NCBI GenBank assembly: GCA_025359205.1
Contig: JANYHD010000027.1
Span: 124,001-188,000 of the forward strand
Direction of reading: 5' to 3'
DNA from: Gammaproteobacteria bacterium
Lineage (GTDB): Bacteria > Pseudomonadota > Gammaproteobacteria > Steroidobacterales > Steroidobacteraceae
Length of the DNA: 64,000 nucleotides
Under the pieces are notes generated by a model. That model searched no databases. It saw nothing but the letters and a program-made list of their open reading frames with translations, and was not told where the DNA came from. Both the position numbers and the translations under genes were made by a program. Positions 33,433 through 44,952 of the stretch are shown in pieces; positions within the stretch are counted from its first letter, which is position 1; every line of letters starts with the position of its first letter.

Positions 33433-34409
33433 AGACCAAGTCCGCCCTGTATCCGTCCATCAGGCCGTATCGCACGGGCTGGCTGCGCGTCTCACCACTG
33501 CACGAACTGTATTTCGAGGAAAGCGGCAATCCGCGCGGCAAGCCGGTGGTGTTCCTGCACGGCGGTCCGGGTGGCGGCACCAGTCCGGCGATGCGCCGCT
33601 TCTTCAATCCGCGCCGCTACCGCATCGTGCTGTTCGACCAGCGCGGTTGCGGCAAGAGCCGGCCGCACGCCTCGCTGGTCGCGAACACCACCTGGGACCT
33701 GGTCGATGACATCGAGCGGCTGCGCGAGCACCTGCAGATCCGCCGCTGGCAGGTGTTCGGCGGCTCCTGGGGTTCGACGCTGGCACTGGCCTACGCGCAG
33801 CGCCACCCGCAGCGCGTCACGGAACTGGTGCTGCGCGGCATCTTCCTGCTGCGCCGCTCGGAACTCGACTGGTTCTACCAGGACGAGCTCGGCGCGGCCT
33901 CGCTGTTTCCCGACCTGTGGGAAAAATTCATCGCGCCGATTCCGGTGCGCGAGCGCGGCAGCATGATGCGCGCCTACTACCGCCGCCTGACTTCGCGCAG
34001 CGCCGCCACGCGCGCCCGCGCCGCCTACGCTTGGTCGGTGTGGGAGGCGGCAACCAGCTACCTGCGCGCCAGCGTCGGTGATATCGCCAAGTTCGCCGAT
34101 CCGGACGTGGCCGCCGCGTTCGCGCGCATCGAGTGCCACTATTTCGTGAACCGCGGCTTCCTCGAGCGCGAGGACCAGCTGCTGCGCGACGTGCGCAAGA
34201 TCCGCCGCATCCCCGCCGTCATCGTGCAGGGACGCTACGACGTGGTCTGTCCGATGCGCAGCGCCTGGGCGCTGCATCGCGCCTGGCCGGAGGCCGACCT
34301 GCGGGTCGTGCCCGATGCGGGCCATTCGGCCTTCGAAGCCGGCAACGTGCGCGAACTGGTCGCGGCCACCAATCGCTATTCGCGCCGTGGCGTGCGGCGC
34401 TCGCGCTAG
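33429..34409 (+). CDS. pip: Prolyl aminopeptidase
   Basis: This cytosolic alpha/beta-hydrolase (326 residues, peptidase family S33) removes N-terminal proline. It has the oxyanion segment [11 protein letters not shown], the [12 protein letters not shown] motif typical of proline iminopeptidases, the nucleophile elbow GGSWGS, and the late Asp/His in QGRYDVVCP and DAGHSAFE. It overlaps HIT at its start and the convergent zincin gene at its stop. Confidence 0.94.
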   Translation: MKTKSALYPSIRPYRTGWLRVSPLHELYFEESGNPRGKPVVFLHGGPGGGTSPAMRRFFNPRRYRIVLFDQRGCGKSRPHASLVANTTWDLVDDIERLREHLQIRRWQVFGGSWGSTLALAYAQRHPQRVTELVLRGIFLLRRSELDWFYQDELGAASLFPDLWEKFIAPIPVRERGSMMRAYYRRLTSRSAATRARAAYAWSVWEAATSYLRASVGDIAKFADPDVAAAFARIECHYFVNRGFLEREDQLLRDVRKIRRIPAVIVQGRYDVVCPMRSAWALHRAWPEADLRVVPDAGHSAFEAGNVRELVAATNRYSRRGVRRSR

Positions 34410-34891
34410 GCGTCGCGCAGGCGACCGGTCAGCACGCCGGCCACATCAGTGATACCGTGCGCGCACAACCAGTCGCGCGCTTCCCGCGCATCCTGCTCGA
34501 ACCAGGCGCGGGTGCTGCCCAGCCGGAAGCTGTAGCCCCACTCGTCCATGTCGCGCCAGGCGCGCTCGCGCCCGAAGCCGCGCAGCCCGTCAGCCAGCAG
34601 CACCTGCAGGTAGCACACGGCGTGCTCCTCGGCGTCGTCGCCGCCGGCATCACGATCGAGACCGACGCGGCGCTCGGGGTTCATGCAGATGAAATGCGCC
34701 GCCTCGTGCAGGATGGAGTGCAGCGGCGTGTCAATGCGCGCGAGCAGCGTGCTGCCCTGCAGTCCCGCTTCGCTCTCGCCCCAGTAGGAGCCCGGGATAT
34801 CGGCGCCGGGATCGACCAGGCGCAGGTCGATGCCGTAGCCGTGCAGGAGCCGCGCCACCGCGGTGTGGTCGCAACCGGCCAGCCGCAGCAT
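34406..34891 (-). CDS. HExxH putative metallopeptidase-like protein, unknown family
   Basis: The 161-residue product has HEAAH at residues 62-66 inside a hydrophobic helix (LHSILHEAAHFICM) and acidic candidates for a third ligand at E88/E89 (GDDAEEHAVCYLQ). This is the layout of small gluzincin-like domains. No signal peptide is present, so it should be cytosolic. I cannot name the family. It lies between lptE and the convergent pip gene and its stop overlaps the pip stop. It is one of three genes lying between lptE and holA, which are adjacent in E. coli. Confidence 0.7.
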   Translation of the reverse strand: MLRLAGCDHTAVARLLHGYGIDLRLVDPGADIPGSYWGESEAGLQGSTLLARIDTPLHSILHEAAHFICMNPERRVGLDRDAGGDDAEEHAVCYLQVLLADGLRGFGRERAWRDMDEWGYSFRLGSTRAWFEQDAREARDWLCAHGITDVAGVLTGRLRDA

Positions 34892-34898
34892 GCGATCC

Positions 34899-35399
34899 CT
34901 ACAGCGCCGCGAGCCGGCGCATGATCAGCGCCACCAGGTCGTCCGCCAGCGCCTGCTGCAGCACCTCGCGCTCGCGCTGCTTGGCGAGCAGCGCGCGCTC
35001 GTCGAAGCTGTACTCGCGTGTCACGGTGTGCAGCTCAGGCGCCAGCAGCTCGCGCCCCTGGTAGTCGACCGAGACGCGCACGCGGTAGCTCAACATGAAC
35101 GCGGTCGGGATGTTGCGCGTGGCCGATACCGTCAGCACCTGCTCGCTGACATCATCAGTGAGAATATGAATGGTGGCTGCATCGGCGGCCGGACCGTCGA
35201 GCCGCGCACCCGAGGCCAGCAGCGCGGCGCGCAGCGCGCTGTAGAAGTCGCTCTGCGGATCGCGCGCTTCGATGCGCGCGCTGGCGAGCGAGCGCGGCAG
35301 CTGCGTGCGCCCCTGCAGGTGGAAGCCGCAGGCGGCGAGCAGCAGGGGTGCGAGCCACAGCAGCGGGCGCAGTCGCATCGGCAAGGGGCGCGATCGCAT
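34899..35399 (-). CDS. lptE: LPS-assembly lipoprotein LptE
   Basis: LptE plugs the LptD barrel and helps deliver lipopolysaccharide to the outer leaflet. The 166-residue precursor has a signal peptide ending LLLAACGFHLQG, with C24 as the lipidated residue, and the family's small alpha/beta body. It is 10 bases downstream of leuS, as in E. coli. MRLRPLLWL, seven codons on, is an alternative start. Confidence 0.92.
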   Translation of the reverse strand: MRSRPLPMRLRPLLWLAPLLLAACGFHLQGRTQLPRSLASARIEARDPQSDFYSALRAALLASGARLDGPAADAATIHILTDDVSEQVLTVSATRNIPTAFMLSYRVRVSVDYQGRELLAPELHTVTREYSFDERALLAKQREREVLQQALADDLVALIMRRLAAL

Positions 35400-35409
35400 C
35401 AGTACACCA

Positions 35410-38052
35410 TCAGACCACGATGTTGAGCAGCTTGCCGGGCACGTAGATCACGCGCCGCGGCGGCGCCTCGCCCGCGAAACGACGCACGCCGGCATCGGCC
35501 AGCGCAGCCGCACTCGCCGTGGCCTCGTCGGCCCCGGCCGCCACCTGCACGCGCCCGCGCAGCTTGCCGTTGACCTGGACGATGAGTTCCACGGTCTCCT
35601 GACGGAGCGCCGCCGCATCGGGCTGCGGCCAGGCTTCGTCGATCAGTGCGCGCTCGTGACCGAGTGCGTGCCACAGTTCGTGGCAGATGTGCGGCACCAT
35701 CGGCGAGAGACACAGCACGATGATCTCGAGCGCCTCGTGGCGCACGGTGCGCGCGGCCGTGCCGGCCTCGTCGTAGCGCGTGACGGCGTTGAGCAGTTCC
35801 ATGGTCGCGGCGATCGCGGTGTTGAAGACGCGGCGGCGCGCGATGTCGCCGGTCACACGCTCGAGCGTGTGGTGCGTCTGGCGGCGCAGCTGCGTTGCCG
35901 TCGCACTGAGCGGCGCGCCGGCCGCATCCGCGGCGATCCGCACCAGCCCCTGGTGCGCGCTCACCGGTGCGGCCGCCAGGTGCTCGTGCACGGCCTTCCA
36001 CAGGCGCCGCAGGAACCGGTACTGGCCCTGCACGCCCTCTTCCGACCACTCGAGCGTCTGTTCCGGTGGCGAGGCGAACATCATGAACAGCCGCGCGGTG
36101 TCGGCTCCGTACTTCTGCACCATGCTCTGCGGGTCGACGCCGTTGTTCTTCGACTTCGACATGGTGCCGAGTCCGCCCTGTTCGACGCCCTGCCCGTCGG
36201 TCAACCAGTAGGCGCTGCGCTGGCCGGCCGCATCGGCGCGCAGCTCGACCTCGGCCGGATTGATGTACAAGCGCCGGCCCGCCGCGGGCTGGCGGTAATA
36301 GATCTGGTTCAGCACCATGCCCTGGGTCAGCAGGTTGGCGAAGGGCTCGGTCAGGTCGAGCAGGCCCATGTCGCGCATGGCGCGCGTCCAAAAGCGCGAG
36401 TACAGCAGGTGCAGGATCGCGTGCTCGATGCCGCCAATGTATTGGTCGACCGGCAGCCAGTACTGCACGCGTTCATCGACCGGCGCAGCGTGCTGGTCGC
36501 TGCTGGCGAAACGCAGGAAATACCAGGACGAATCCACGAAGGTGTCCATGGTGTCGGTCTCGCGGCGCGCGGCCTTGCCGCACTTCGGGCAGGCGCAGCG
36601 CAGGAAGGCCTCGGACTTCGCCAGCGGGTTGCCCGAACCATCCGGCACCAGGTCCTCAGGGAGCCGCACCGGCAGCTCGGCGTCCGGCACCGGCACTTCG
36701 CCGCACTGCACGCAGTGCACGAGCGGAATTGGGCAGCCCCAGTAGCGCTGGCGCGAGATGCCCCAGTCACGCAGCCGCCACTGCACGCGCTTCTGGCCGA
36801 GGCCGCGCTGTTCCAGCGCCGCGGCGATGGCGTCCACGGCGGCGTCGAAATCCAGGTTCGAGTAGCGGTCCGAATTGCAGGTGATGCCAGGCGCCGCGTA
36901 CGCGGCGCGCCACTCGGCGCCCACTTCGTCCCAGTCCGCGCCGGCCGGCCGCACCACCGTGCGCAGCGCGATGCCGTTGCGATGTGCGAACTCGAAGTCG
37001 CGTTCGTCGTGCGCGGGCACGCCCATGACGGCACCCTCGCCGTAGCTCATCAGCACGTAGTTCGCCACCCATACTTCGATCGGCTTGCCATTCAGCGGAT
37101 GCAGCACGTGGAGCCCGGTGGCCAGGCCGCGCTTCTCCATGGTGGCGACGTCCGCCTCCATGGTGCTGCCGCGGCGGCATTCGGCCACGAAGGCCGCGAG
37201 CGCGGCGCTGCGGCCCGCGGCCGCCGTGGCCAGCGGGTGCTCGGCCGAAACGGCGGCAAAGGTTACGCCGAACAGCGTATCCACGCGCGTGGTGAACACC
37301 TTGAGTGCGCCCGCGCCGCCGAGCGCCGCGCTGGTATCGCTCGCGTACGGGAAGGCGACTTCGCAACCCTCACTTCGCCCAATCCAGTTCGCCTGCATCG
37401 TGCGCACGCGCTCCGGCCAGCCGCGGAGCGTGTCGAGCGCGCCGAGCAGTTCCTCGGCGTAGGCCGTGATGCGCAGGTAGTACATCGGGATTTCGCGCTT
37501 CTCGACCAGCGCACCCGTGCGCCAGCCGCGCCCGTCGATGACCTGCTCATTGGCGAGCACCGTCTGGTCGATGGGGTCCCAGTTGACGATGCCGGTTTTC
37601 TTGTAGGCTATGCCGCGCTCGCGCATCCGCAGGAACAGCCACTGGTTCCAGCGGTAGTAGTCCGGATCGCAGGTGGCCAGCTCGCGGCTCCAGTCGAGCC
37701 CGAAGCCCAGCGCGCGCAGCTGCTGCTTCATGTAGGCGATGTTCTCGCGCGTCCAGCGCGCCGGCGGCACACCGTTGGCGATCGCGGCATTCTCGGCCGG
37801 CAGACCGAAGGCATCCCAGCCCATCGGCTGCAGCACGTTCAGCCCCTGCATGCGCATGAAGCGCGCCAGCACGTCGCCGATGGTGTAGTTGCGCACATGC
37901 CCCATGTGCAGGCGGCCCGATGGATACGGAAACATCGACAGGCAGTAGTACTTGCCGCGGCCCGCGCTCTCACGCGCCGCGAAGGTACCGTGTGAATCCC
38001 AATAGTCCTGGGCGGCGCGCTCAACGGCGGCCGGTTCGTAGCGTTCCTGCAT
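35410..38052 (-). CDS. leuS: Leucyl-tRNA synthetase
   Basis: This class I synthetase has 880 residues. The HIGH element is HMGH in [17 protein letters not shown], and the CP1 editing domain and a zinc-ribbon-like CPKCGKA stretch (within [19 protein letters not shown]) are present. The KMSKS loop reads TMSKSKNNG, with threonine replacing the first lysine; the catalytically important second lysine is kept. TATCCT lies eight bases before the ATG. It heads the leuS-lptE cluster. Confidence 0.97.
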   Translation of the reverse strand: MQERYEPAAVERAAQDYWDSHGTFAARESAGRGKYYCLSMFPYPSGRLHMGHVRNYTIGDVLARFMRMQGLNVLQPMGWDAFGLPAENAAIANGVPPARWTRENIAYMKQQLRALGFGLDWSRELATCDPDYYRWNQWLFLRMRERGIAYKKTGIVNWDPIDQTVLANEQVIDGRGWRTGALVEKREIPMYYLRITAYAEELLGALDTLRGWPERVRTMQANWIGRSEGCEVAFPYASDTSAALGGAGALKVFTTRVDTLFGVTFAAVSAEHPLATAAAGRSAALAAFVAECRRGSTMEADVATMEKRGLATGLHVLHPLNGKPIEVWVANYVLMSYGEGAVMGVPAHDERDFEFAHRNGIALRTVVRPAGADWDEVGAEWRAAYAAPGITCNSDRYSNLDFDAAVDAIAAALEQRGLGQKRVQWRLRDWGISRQRYWGCPIPLVHCVQCGEVPVPDAELPVRLPEDLVPDGSGNPLAKSEAFLRCACPKCGKAARRETDTMDTFVDSSWYFLRFASSDQHAAPVDERVQYWLPVDQYIGGIEHAILHLLYSRFWTRAMRDMGLLDLTEPFANLLTQGMVLNQIYYRQPAAGRRLYINPAEVELRADAAGQRSAYWLTDGQGVEQGGLGTMSKSKNNGVDPQSMVQKYGADTARLFMMFASPPEQTLEWSEEGVQGQYRFLRRLWKAVHEHLAAAPVSAHQGLVRIAADAAGAPLSATATQLRRQTHHTLERVTGDIARRRVFNTAIAATMELLNAVTRYDEAGTAARTVRHEALEIIVLCLSPMVPHICHELWHALGHERALIDEAWPQPDAAALRQETVELIVQVNGKLRGRVQVAAGADEATASAAALADAGVRRFAGEAPPRRVIYVPGKLLNIVV

Positions 38053-38136
38053 GCAGGCCTAGGATACACGAAGCAGCCGGCGCGCCTCGGAGACGGCCGG
38101 TCGCTGCAGGAGCGATCCCTTGGCTGTAAGCCGACC

Positions 38137-39642
38137 CTAGTCGATCTGCACGGTGACGATGCGCTGCTGGCTCTGGCCCTGCCCGGGGTCATAGCTCTGC
38201 ACCAGCAGTGCGACCGAGTGCCCCGCCTTGCGCACGGCTTCGCGCAGCTCGGCGACCGAGTTCACGCGGGTGCGGTTGGCGCCGAGGACTACCTCTCCCG
38301 CACGCAGCCCGGCCTCCGCCGACGGCCCGTCGGTCTCGGTGATCACCACGTTGCCGGTGGTGTGGAGCTGTGCCTTCTCCGCAGCGGTCAGCTCGCGCAC
38401 GCTCAGGCCCAGCGCGTCGAGCTTGTCGCTCTCCTTCCCGCCGCTGGCACTGCGCGTCACGCTCGCCTTGTCCTTGAGTTCCTCAACCACCACACCGATG
38501 TGGCGCGTGCCCGGGCCGCGCCAGACTTCCAGGTCCGCCTCGTTGCCGGGCTTGATGCCGGCGATGATCGCCGGTAGCTCGGAAGACTGTTCGATCTTGC
38601 GTCCATTGACGCTGAGGATGATGTCCTCGGGCTTCAGGCCCGCCTTGTCGGCCGGTCCGCCGGTGTCGACCGAGCTCACCGCCGCGCCACGTGGGCGATC
38701 GAGGCCAAAACTCTCGGCCAGAGCCGCGGTCACCTGCTGAATGCTCACGCCGATGCGACCGCGGGTCACGTGGCCGGTGGCGGCCAGCTGCTGGCGCACG
38801 TTGTTGGCGATGTCGATCGGGATGGCGAACGACAGCCCGGCGTAGCTGCCGGTGTTGCTGTAGATCTGCGAGTTGATGCCGACCACTTCGCCGTTCATGT
38901 TGAACAGCGGGCCGCCGGAATTGCCCGGATTCACGGCCACGTCGGTCTGGATGAAGTTCACGTAGTTGTAGGCCGAGCCGCCACGCACTTCGCGTCCCAG
39001 CGCGCTGACGATGCCCGCGGTGACGCTGTTCTGGAAGTTGAAGGGCGAGCCAATGGCTACCACCCATTCACCGGGGCGTAGCTTGCCCGGATCGCCAATG
39101 CGCACGGTGGGAAGGTTCTTCGCCTCGATTTTCAAGAGCGCGACGTCCGACTTGTCGTCGGTGCCGATGACCTTGGCCTGGAATTCGCGCCGGTCAGTCA
39201 ACCGCACAGTCACGCGCGTGGCGTTGTCGACCACATGCGTGTTGGTGAGGATGTAGCCGTCGGCACTGACGATGAAACCCGAGCCGATGCCTTCCTCGGG
39301 CGGCAGGTCGCGCGGCTGGCGGTTCTGGAACTGACGGAAGAAATCACTGAAGGGATCGTTGTCATCGGAGAAAGGATTGCCAAGACCCTGCGCGGGCACA
39401 CGCTGGCGCTTCTCGACCACGGTGACATTGACGACCGCGGGACCGACCTGGGCCACCAGGTTGGCGAAATCGGGCAGGCCGCGCACCAGCGGCGTCGCCG
39501 GTGCGGGGGCGGCCGCTTCGCTGACCGCAGGCGCAGGAGCGGTTGCGGCCGCGGCCGTCGACACTTGCGACGTGCAGGCCGACAGCAAGGCCGCGGCCAG
39601 GACGACGCCAACGAGGCGCCGGGCGATAAACTCATGTGACAT
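38137..39642 (-). CDS. DegP/DegQ-type periplasmic serine protease with lipobox
   Basis: This HtrA-family protease/chaperone has 501 residues from MSHEFIARRL. The triad is H136 (TNTHVVDN), D166 (KSDVALL) and S242 (NPGNSGGP), and two PDZ domains follow (about 270-375 and 400-495). Residues 19-23 (LLSAC) form a lipobox, so the mature protein may be a lipoprotein, unlike E. coli DegP. An Ala/Pro-rich linker (about 28-52) follows the cysteine and would tether the protease to a membrane. The start has GGAG upstream. Envelope stress quality control is the expected role. Confidence 0.92.
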   Translation of the reverse strand: MSHEFIARRLVGVVLAAALLSACTSQVSTAAAATAPAPAVSEAAAPAPATPLVRGLPDFANLVAQVGPAVVNVTVVEKRQRVPAQGLGNPFSDDNDPFSDFFRQFQNRQPRDLPPEEGIGSGFIVSADGYILTNTHVVDNATRVTVRLTDRREFQAKVIGTDDKSDVALLKIEAKNLPTVRIGDPGKLRPGEWVVAIGSPFNFQNSVTAGIVSALGREVRGGSAYNYVNFIQTDVAVNPGNSGGPLFNMNGEVVGINSQIYSNTGSYAGLSFAIPIDIANNVRQQLAATGHVTRGRIGVSIQQVTAALAESFGLDRPRGAAVSSVDTGGPADKAGLKPEDIILSVNGRKIEQSSELPAIIAGIKPGNEADLEVWRGPGTRHIGVVVEELKDKASVTRSASGGKESDKLDALGLSVRELTAAEKAQLHTTGNVVITETDGPSAEAGLRAGEVVLGANRTRVNSVAELREAVRKAGHSVALLVQSYDPGQGQSQQRIVTVQID

Positions 39643-39667
39643 AACTAGATGCTCCAAAGCCAGGTGG

Positions 39668-41179
39668 TCAAGATCCAGGGTTGCGCCGCCGCCGGGCGCA
39701 CCACGCCGCGGCAGCCAAGGCCAGCAGGATAACCGGCCAGTTGCCCGTGCGCGTGTAGGGGCATAGACCGCTGCGGGGCACGACGGTTCCGCGCAGCACG
39801 GCACTGCGGAATTCGGGCGCGACCGCCGCCAGTTCGCCGCGCGGGCCGATGACGGCCGACACACCGTCGTTCGCGGCCCGCAGCAGGAAGCGGCCGGCCT
39901 CGAGCGCGCGCATGCGGCTGATCTGCAGGTGCTGGTAGCGCGCCGGCGAGTGGCCGAACCAGGCGTCGTTGGTCACGTTGACCAGCAGCTCGGAGCGGGC
40001 CACCAGCGCGAGTTGCGCGCTGCCGAAGGCGTCTTCGTAGCAGATGGAAGGCGCGACGCGCATGCCACCCGCCAGCAGCGGCGGCTGGCCCTCGACGCCA
40101 GCCCTGAAATCGGAGTACGGCAGCGTCATAAGTCGCAGCCAGCTGCGCACGAAGGCGGGCACCGGAAAATATTCCGCGAAGGGCACCAGGTGGCGCTTGT
40201 CGTAGAAAGCCACGCCGGTGGTCAGCGCGAGGATCGAGTTGTATTCATCCTCGCCGTTGTCGCCCCGCCGCACCGCGCCCATCAGTACGTCGGCCCCGCG
40301 CGCGCGCGAACTGCCCTGGATATCGGCGAGGTAAGGCACGATCTCGTTGGCCAGCTCGGGGACCGCCGCCTCCGGCCAGACCACCAGCCGCGCGCCCGCC
40401 GTCTGTCCGTTCAGCTGGCGGTACAGCGCCTTGGTGGGCTCGAGATTGTCGAGCTGCCATTTTTCATCCTGCGGAATCGCGCCCTGCACGATCGCCACCG
40501 GCACCGGCGCGGCCGAAGCACGCGTCCATTCGACGCGCCCCAGCACCGCACCGCCGATCCATACCAGCACCACCACCGTCAGCGGTACGAACCGCTCGCG
40601 GTCCCTGGCCTGCCAGAAGGCCAGTAGCGCTCCGGATTGCACGAGCAGCAGTGCGGACACCCCGTATACGCCCAGCAGGGGCGCGTAGCCGGCCAGGATC
40701 GTGTCCGTCTGCGAATAGCCCAGCGACAGCCAGGGAAAGCCGCTGATCAGCCAGCCGCGCAGCCACTCGGTGAGCAGCCACATTGCCGGGAGCCCCGCAT
40801 ACCAGCGCCAGGCACCGCGCGGCGGCAGGTAGCGCGCCACGCACCACCCGAGCAGCGCCTGGTAGCTGGCCATCAGCGCCACCAGCAGCAGGATCAGCAC
40901 CACCGACAGCCAGACCGGTGCACCGCCAAAGCCGTGGATCGAGATATACAGCCACCACGTGCCTTCGATGAAGGTGCCGGCACCATAGCTGTAGCCCAGC
41001 AGCGCGGCACGCCGCGGCGAAACATCGGACCACAGCCACATCAGCAGTGCCGGGCTCACGATCGCCAGAGGCCAGAGGTCAAAGGGAGCAAACGCCAGCG
41101 GCAACAGTGCGCCGGCACAAAGCGCCAGCAGCAGCGGCCACCCCGATTGCGCGCCGCTGGCGCGCGCGGGTGTGTTCAC
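39668..41179 (-). CDS. lnt: Apolipoprotein N-acyltransferase
   Basis: Lnt adds the third acyl chain to lipoproteins at the inner membrane. The 503-residue product has about six N-terminal transmembrane helices and a periplasmic nitrilase-like domain with the Glu-Lys-Cys triad in VVWPEAAVP, YDKRHLVPFAEYFP and PSICYEDAFG. It ends in another hydrophobic helix. Its start overlaps the corC stop. It would serve the lipoproteins in this window (LptE, the Tat SBP, the DegP-like protease). Confidence 0.96.
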   Translation of the reverse strand: MNTPARASGAQSGWPLLLALCAGALLPLAFAPFDLWPLAIVSPALLMWLWSDVSPRRAALLGYSYGAGTFIEGTWWLYISIHGFGGAPVWLSVVLILLLVALMASYQALLGWCVARYLPPRGAWRWYAGLPAMWLLTEWLRGWLISGFPWLSLGYSQTDTILAGYAPLLGVYGVSALLLVQSGALLAFWQARDRERFVPLTVVVLVWIGGAVLGRVEWTRASAAPVPVAIVQGAIPQDEKWQLDNLEPTKALYRQLNGQTAGARLVVWPEAAVPELANEIVPYLADIQGSSRARGADVLMGAVRRGDNGEDEYNSILALTTGVAFYDKRHLVPFAEYFPVPAFVRSWLRLMTLPYSDFRAGVEGQPPLLAGGMRVAPSICYEDAFGSAQLALVARSELLVNVTNDAWFGHSPARYQHLQISRMRALEAGRFLLRAANDGVSAVIGPRGELAAVAPEFRSAVLRGTVVPRSGLCPYTRTGNWPVILLALAAAAWCARRRRNPGS

Positions 41180-42039
41180 GGAGCCGCTGGCGCCGCCGGC
41201 GCGCCGCGCGCCGGCGACACGCGCAGGCTGTCGATGCGGCGCCGGTCGGTGCGCAATACGCGGAACTCGTGGTTGCCGATGATCACGCTCTCGCCCCGGC
41301 GCGGCACGCGCCCGAGCCGCTGCATCACGAGTCCGGCGACGGTGTCGAAGCCTGGATCATCAAAACTGGTGCCGAAGTGCTCGTTGAACTCGGCGATGCG
41401 CGTGGCACCGCGTACCATGAACAGCCCGTCGCCATCGGCGCGGATGTTCTGGTCGTCCTCGACGTCGAACTCGTCCTCGATCTCGCCGATGATCTGTTCG
41501 ATCACGTCTTCGATGGTAACGAGCCCCGCCACGCCGCCATACTCGTCCACGACGATCGCTATGTGATTGCGATTGGCCCGGAATTCCTTGAGCAGGACGT
41601 CAAGCCGCTTGGCTTCCGGCACGAACATCACCGGCCGCAGGAACTCGCGGATGTCGAACTTCGCGGCCGCGCCCGACCCGGCTGCGCGCAGCAGGTCCTT
41701 GGCGAGCAGCATGCCGACCACGTCGTCGCGGTCACCATCGACCACCGGAAAGCGCGAATGCCCTGAATCGACGACCGCCGGCAGGATGCGCGAGAGCGGA
41801 TCCTCTCGGCGGATGCACACCATCTCGGAGCGCGCCACCATCACATCACGCGCCTGCAGCTCTGCCATCGTCAGCGCGCCCTCGACCATGGCCATGGCAT
41901 CGGCATCGAGCAGGCCGCGCTTGGTCGCCTCGCGCAACAGTTCCAGCAGCTGGGCGCGCTCCTTGAGGCCGCCGGCCAGCGTGCGCGTCAGGCGGCCACG
42001 CCACCCGCTGCCCGGATCCTTCGCTTTCGCCTTCGCCAT
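41176..42039 (-). CDS. CorC/YbeX CBS-domain protein
   Basis: The 287-residue cytosolic protein has two CBS domains (about 70-200, QARDVMVARSEMVCIRRED and PVMFVPEAKRLDVLLKEFRANRNH) and a C-terminal CorC_HlyC domain (MVRGATRIAEFNEHFG). The DEYGGVAGLVTIEDVIEQIIGEIEDE stretch is the family signature. It lacks a DUF21 membrane domain. YbeX has been linked to magnesium/cobalt efflux and to ribosome metabolism. It lies between ybeY and lnt. Confidence 0.93.
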   Translation of the reverse strand: MAKAKAKDPGSGWRGRLTRTLAGGLKERAQLLELLREATKRGLLDADAMAMVEGALTMAELQARDVMVARSEMVCIRREDPLSRILPAVVDSGHSRFPVVDGDRDDVVGMLLAKDLLRAAGSGAAAKFDIREFLRPVMFVPEAKRLDVLLKEFRANRNHIAIVVDEYGGVAGLVTIEDVIEQIIGEIEDEFDVEDDQNIRADGDGLFMVRGATRIAEFNEHFGTSFDDPGFDTVAGLVMQRLGRVPRRGESVIIGNHEFRVLRTDRRRIDSLRVSPARGAPAAPAAP

Positions 42040-42042
42040 CTC

Positions 42043-42576
42043 TCAGCCGCTCCGGTAAGGATTGGCCACGCCGAGGCTGCGCAACAACGCCGCCTCGCGC
42101 CGCTCCATGCGCCGCGCGTCGGCAGGCCGCTGGTGGTCGTAGCCGGCCAGGTGCAGCACGCCGTGAATGACCAGGTGCATCCAGTGCGCGCGTTCCGCCT
42201 TGCCCTGCGCGCGTGCTTCGCGCCGCAGCACCTGCGGGCAGATCACGAGATCTCCCAGGAGCGCCGCGGTCGGCAGCCGCGCGCTGGCCGCCGCGGGAAA
42301 CGACAACACGTTGGTGGCGTGGTCCTGCCCGCGGTAGCGGTGGTTGAGGCTGCGGCTGCGAGCCGGGCCGACCACCAGCACTGACAGTTCCCGGCCGCGC
42401 GCGCGGCGGCCCAGCGCAAGGCTGGCCCAGCGCCGCAGCGCAGCCGCGGCCGGCACGCGTCCCTCCCGCGTCGCGCGGCGCAGGTGCAGCGTGAGGCTGC
42501 GCGGCGCACCGGCCGAAGCGCGGGCCGCGCGGACGGCGCGTGCAGCCCTAGCCACGCTGGTCACCACGCAATTCAT
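42043..42576 (-). CDS. ybeY: rRNA maturation endonuclease YbeY
   Basis: YbeY is a zinc-dependent single-strand RNase in 16S 3' maturation and ribosome quality control. The three-histidine site is HGVLHLAGYDH near residue 140, and the YRGQDHATNVLSFP motif is present. The N-terminus is unusually rich in Ala and Arg. I chose ATG 42576 ([10 protein letters not shown]), which overlaps phoH by 29 bases; GTGs at 42570 or 42567 are alternatives. Confidence 0.93.
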   Translation of the reverse strand: MNCVVTSVARAARAVRAARASAGAPRSLTLHLRRATREGRVPAAAALRRWASLALGRRARGRELSVLVVGPARSRSLNHRYRGQDHATNVLSFPAAASARLPTAALLGDLVICPQVLRREARAQGKAERAHWMHLVIHGVLHLAGYDHQRPADARRMERREAALLRSLGVANPYRSG

Positions 42577-43569
42577 CGCCTGCGCTCTCTGCGGCGGGCG
42601 TATGGGCTTCGTAGGCCTGCACGATGCGCTGTACCAGCGGATGGCGCACGACGTCGGCCGCGTCAAAATGGTTAAAGGCCACGCCCGCCACGCCGCGCAG
42701 TACCTGCAGCGAATGGCGCAGGCCCGAGGGCCGGCCGGCGGGCAGGTCGGTCTGTGTCACATCCCCGGTGACCACCGCGTGCGAGCCGAAGCCAATGCGC
42801 GTGAGGAACATCTTCATCTGCTCGACGGTGGTGTTCTGTGCTTCGTCGAGGATGATGAAGGAGTCGTTGAGCGAGCGGCCGCGCATGAAGGCCAGCGGCG
42901 CCACCTCGATCACCGCGCGCTCGATCAGCCGCGCGACGCGATCGAAGCCGAGCATTTCGTACAGCGCGTCGTAGATCGGGCGCAGGTAGGGATCCACTTT
43001 CTGCGCCAGGTCGCCCGGCAGGAAGCCGAGCCGTTCGCCCGCTTCGACGGCGGGGCGCACCAGCACCAGGCGGCGCACCTGCTCGCTCGTCAGAGCCTCG
43101 ACCGCGCAGGCCACGGCCAGGTAGGTCTTGCCGGTGCCGGCAGGGCCAACGCCGAAAGTCAGGTCGCGCTCGCGAATGCTGGCGAGGTAGGCCTGCTGGT
43201 GGGCGCCGCGCGCGCGGATCAGGCCGCGCGGCGTGCGCACCAGGTTCGCGTCGGCGCTCAAAACAGCCTCGTCGCGCACGGCCGCCGCGCGCGGCAGCCC
43301 CTGCTCGACGATGCACAGGTGCACCTGCTCGGGGCTGATTTCGCTCGCGGCGGCTAGGCCGTGCAGCTCGCGCAGCGCACGTTCGGCGGTCTCGGCCTGC
43401 AGCCCCTGCACGCGAAAACCGTGGCCACGGCGGCGGATCTGCACATCTAGGCGCGACTCGAGCAGGCGCAGGTTCGAATCAAGCGGCCCGCACAGGCTCG
43501 CAAGGCGTGCGTTGTCGGCCGGTTGCAGGTCGAATTCGCGGGCGATGGCAACGGCGGACGTAGCCAGGT

Positions 43570-43573
<4 letters not shown>
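42548..43573 (-). CDS. ybeZ: PhoH-like ATPase (YbeZ), probable CTG start
   Basis: This is a cytosolic PhoH NTPase that works with YbeY. Walker A is [11 protein letters not shown] and Walker B is [10 protein letters not shown]; the family's ending segment [31 protein letters not shown] is present. Homology begins around [17 protein letters not shown], but there is no in-frame ATG, GTG or TTG after the miaB stop. CTG at 43573 overlaps the miaB stop as CTGA; CTG at 43567 has AGGG at good spacing. Otherwise translation would begin deep inside miaB (up to 43735). The start is therefore uncertain. Confidence 0.9.
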
Positions 43574-44949
<1,376 letters not shown>

Positions 44950-44952
44950 GCT

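Noticed and set aside
35272-37995. A 907-codon open frame on the plus strand opposite leuS, and similar long frames opposite tldD/nit (25961-28216) and opposite rng
   Set aside because: They are exactly antisense to well-conserved genes, Arg/His/Ala-rich with no recognisable domains, and arise from high third-position GC.
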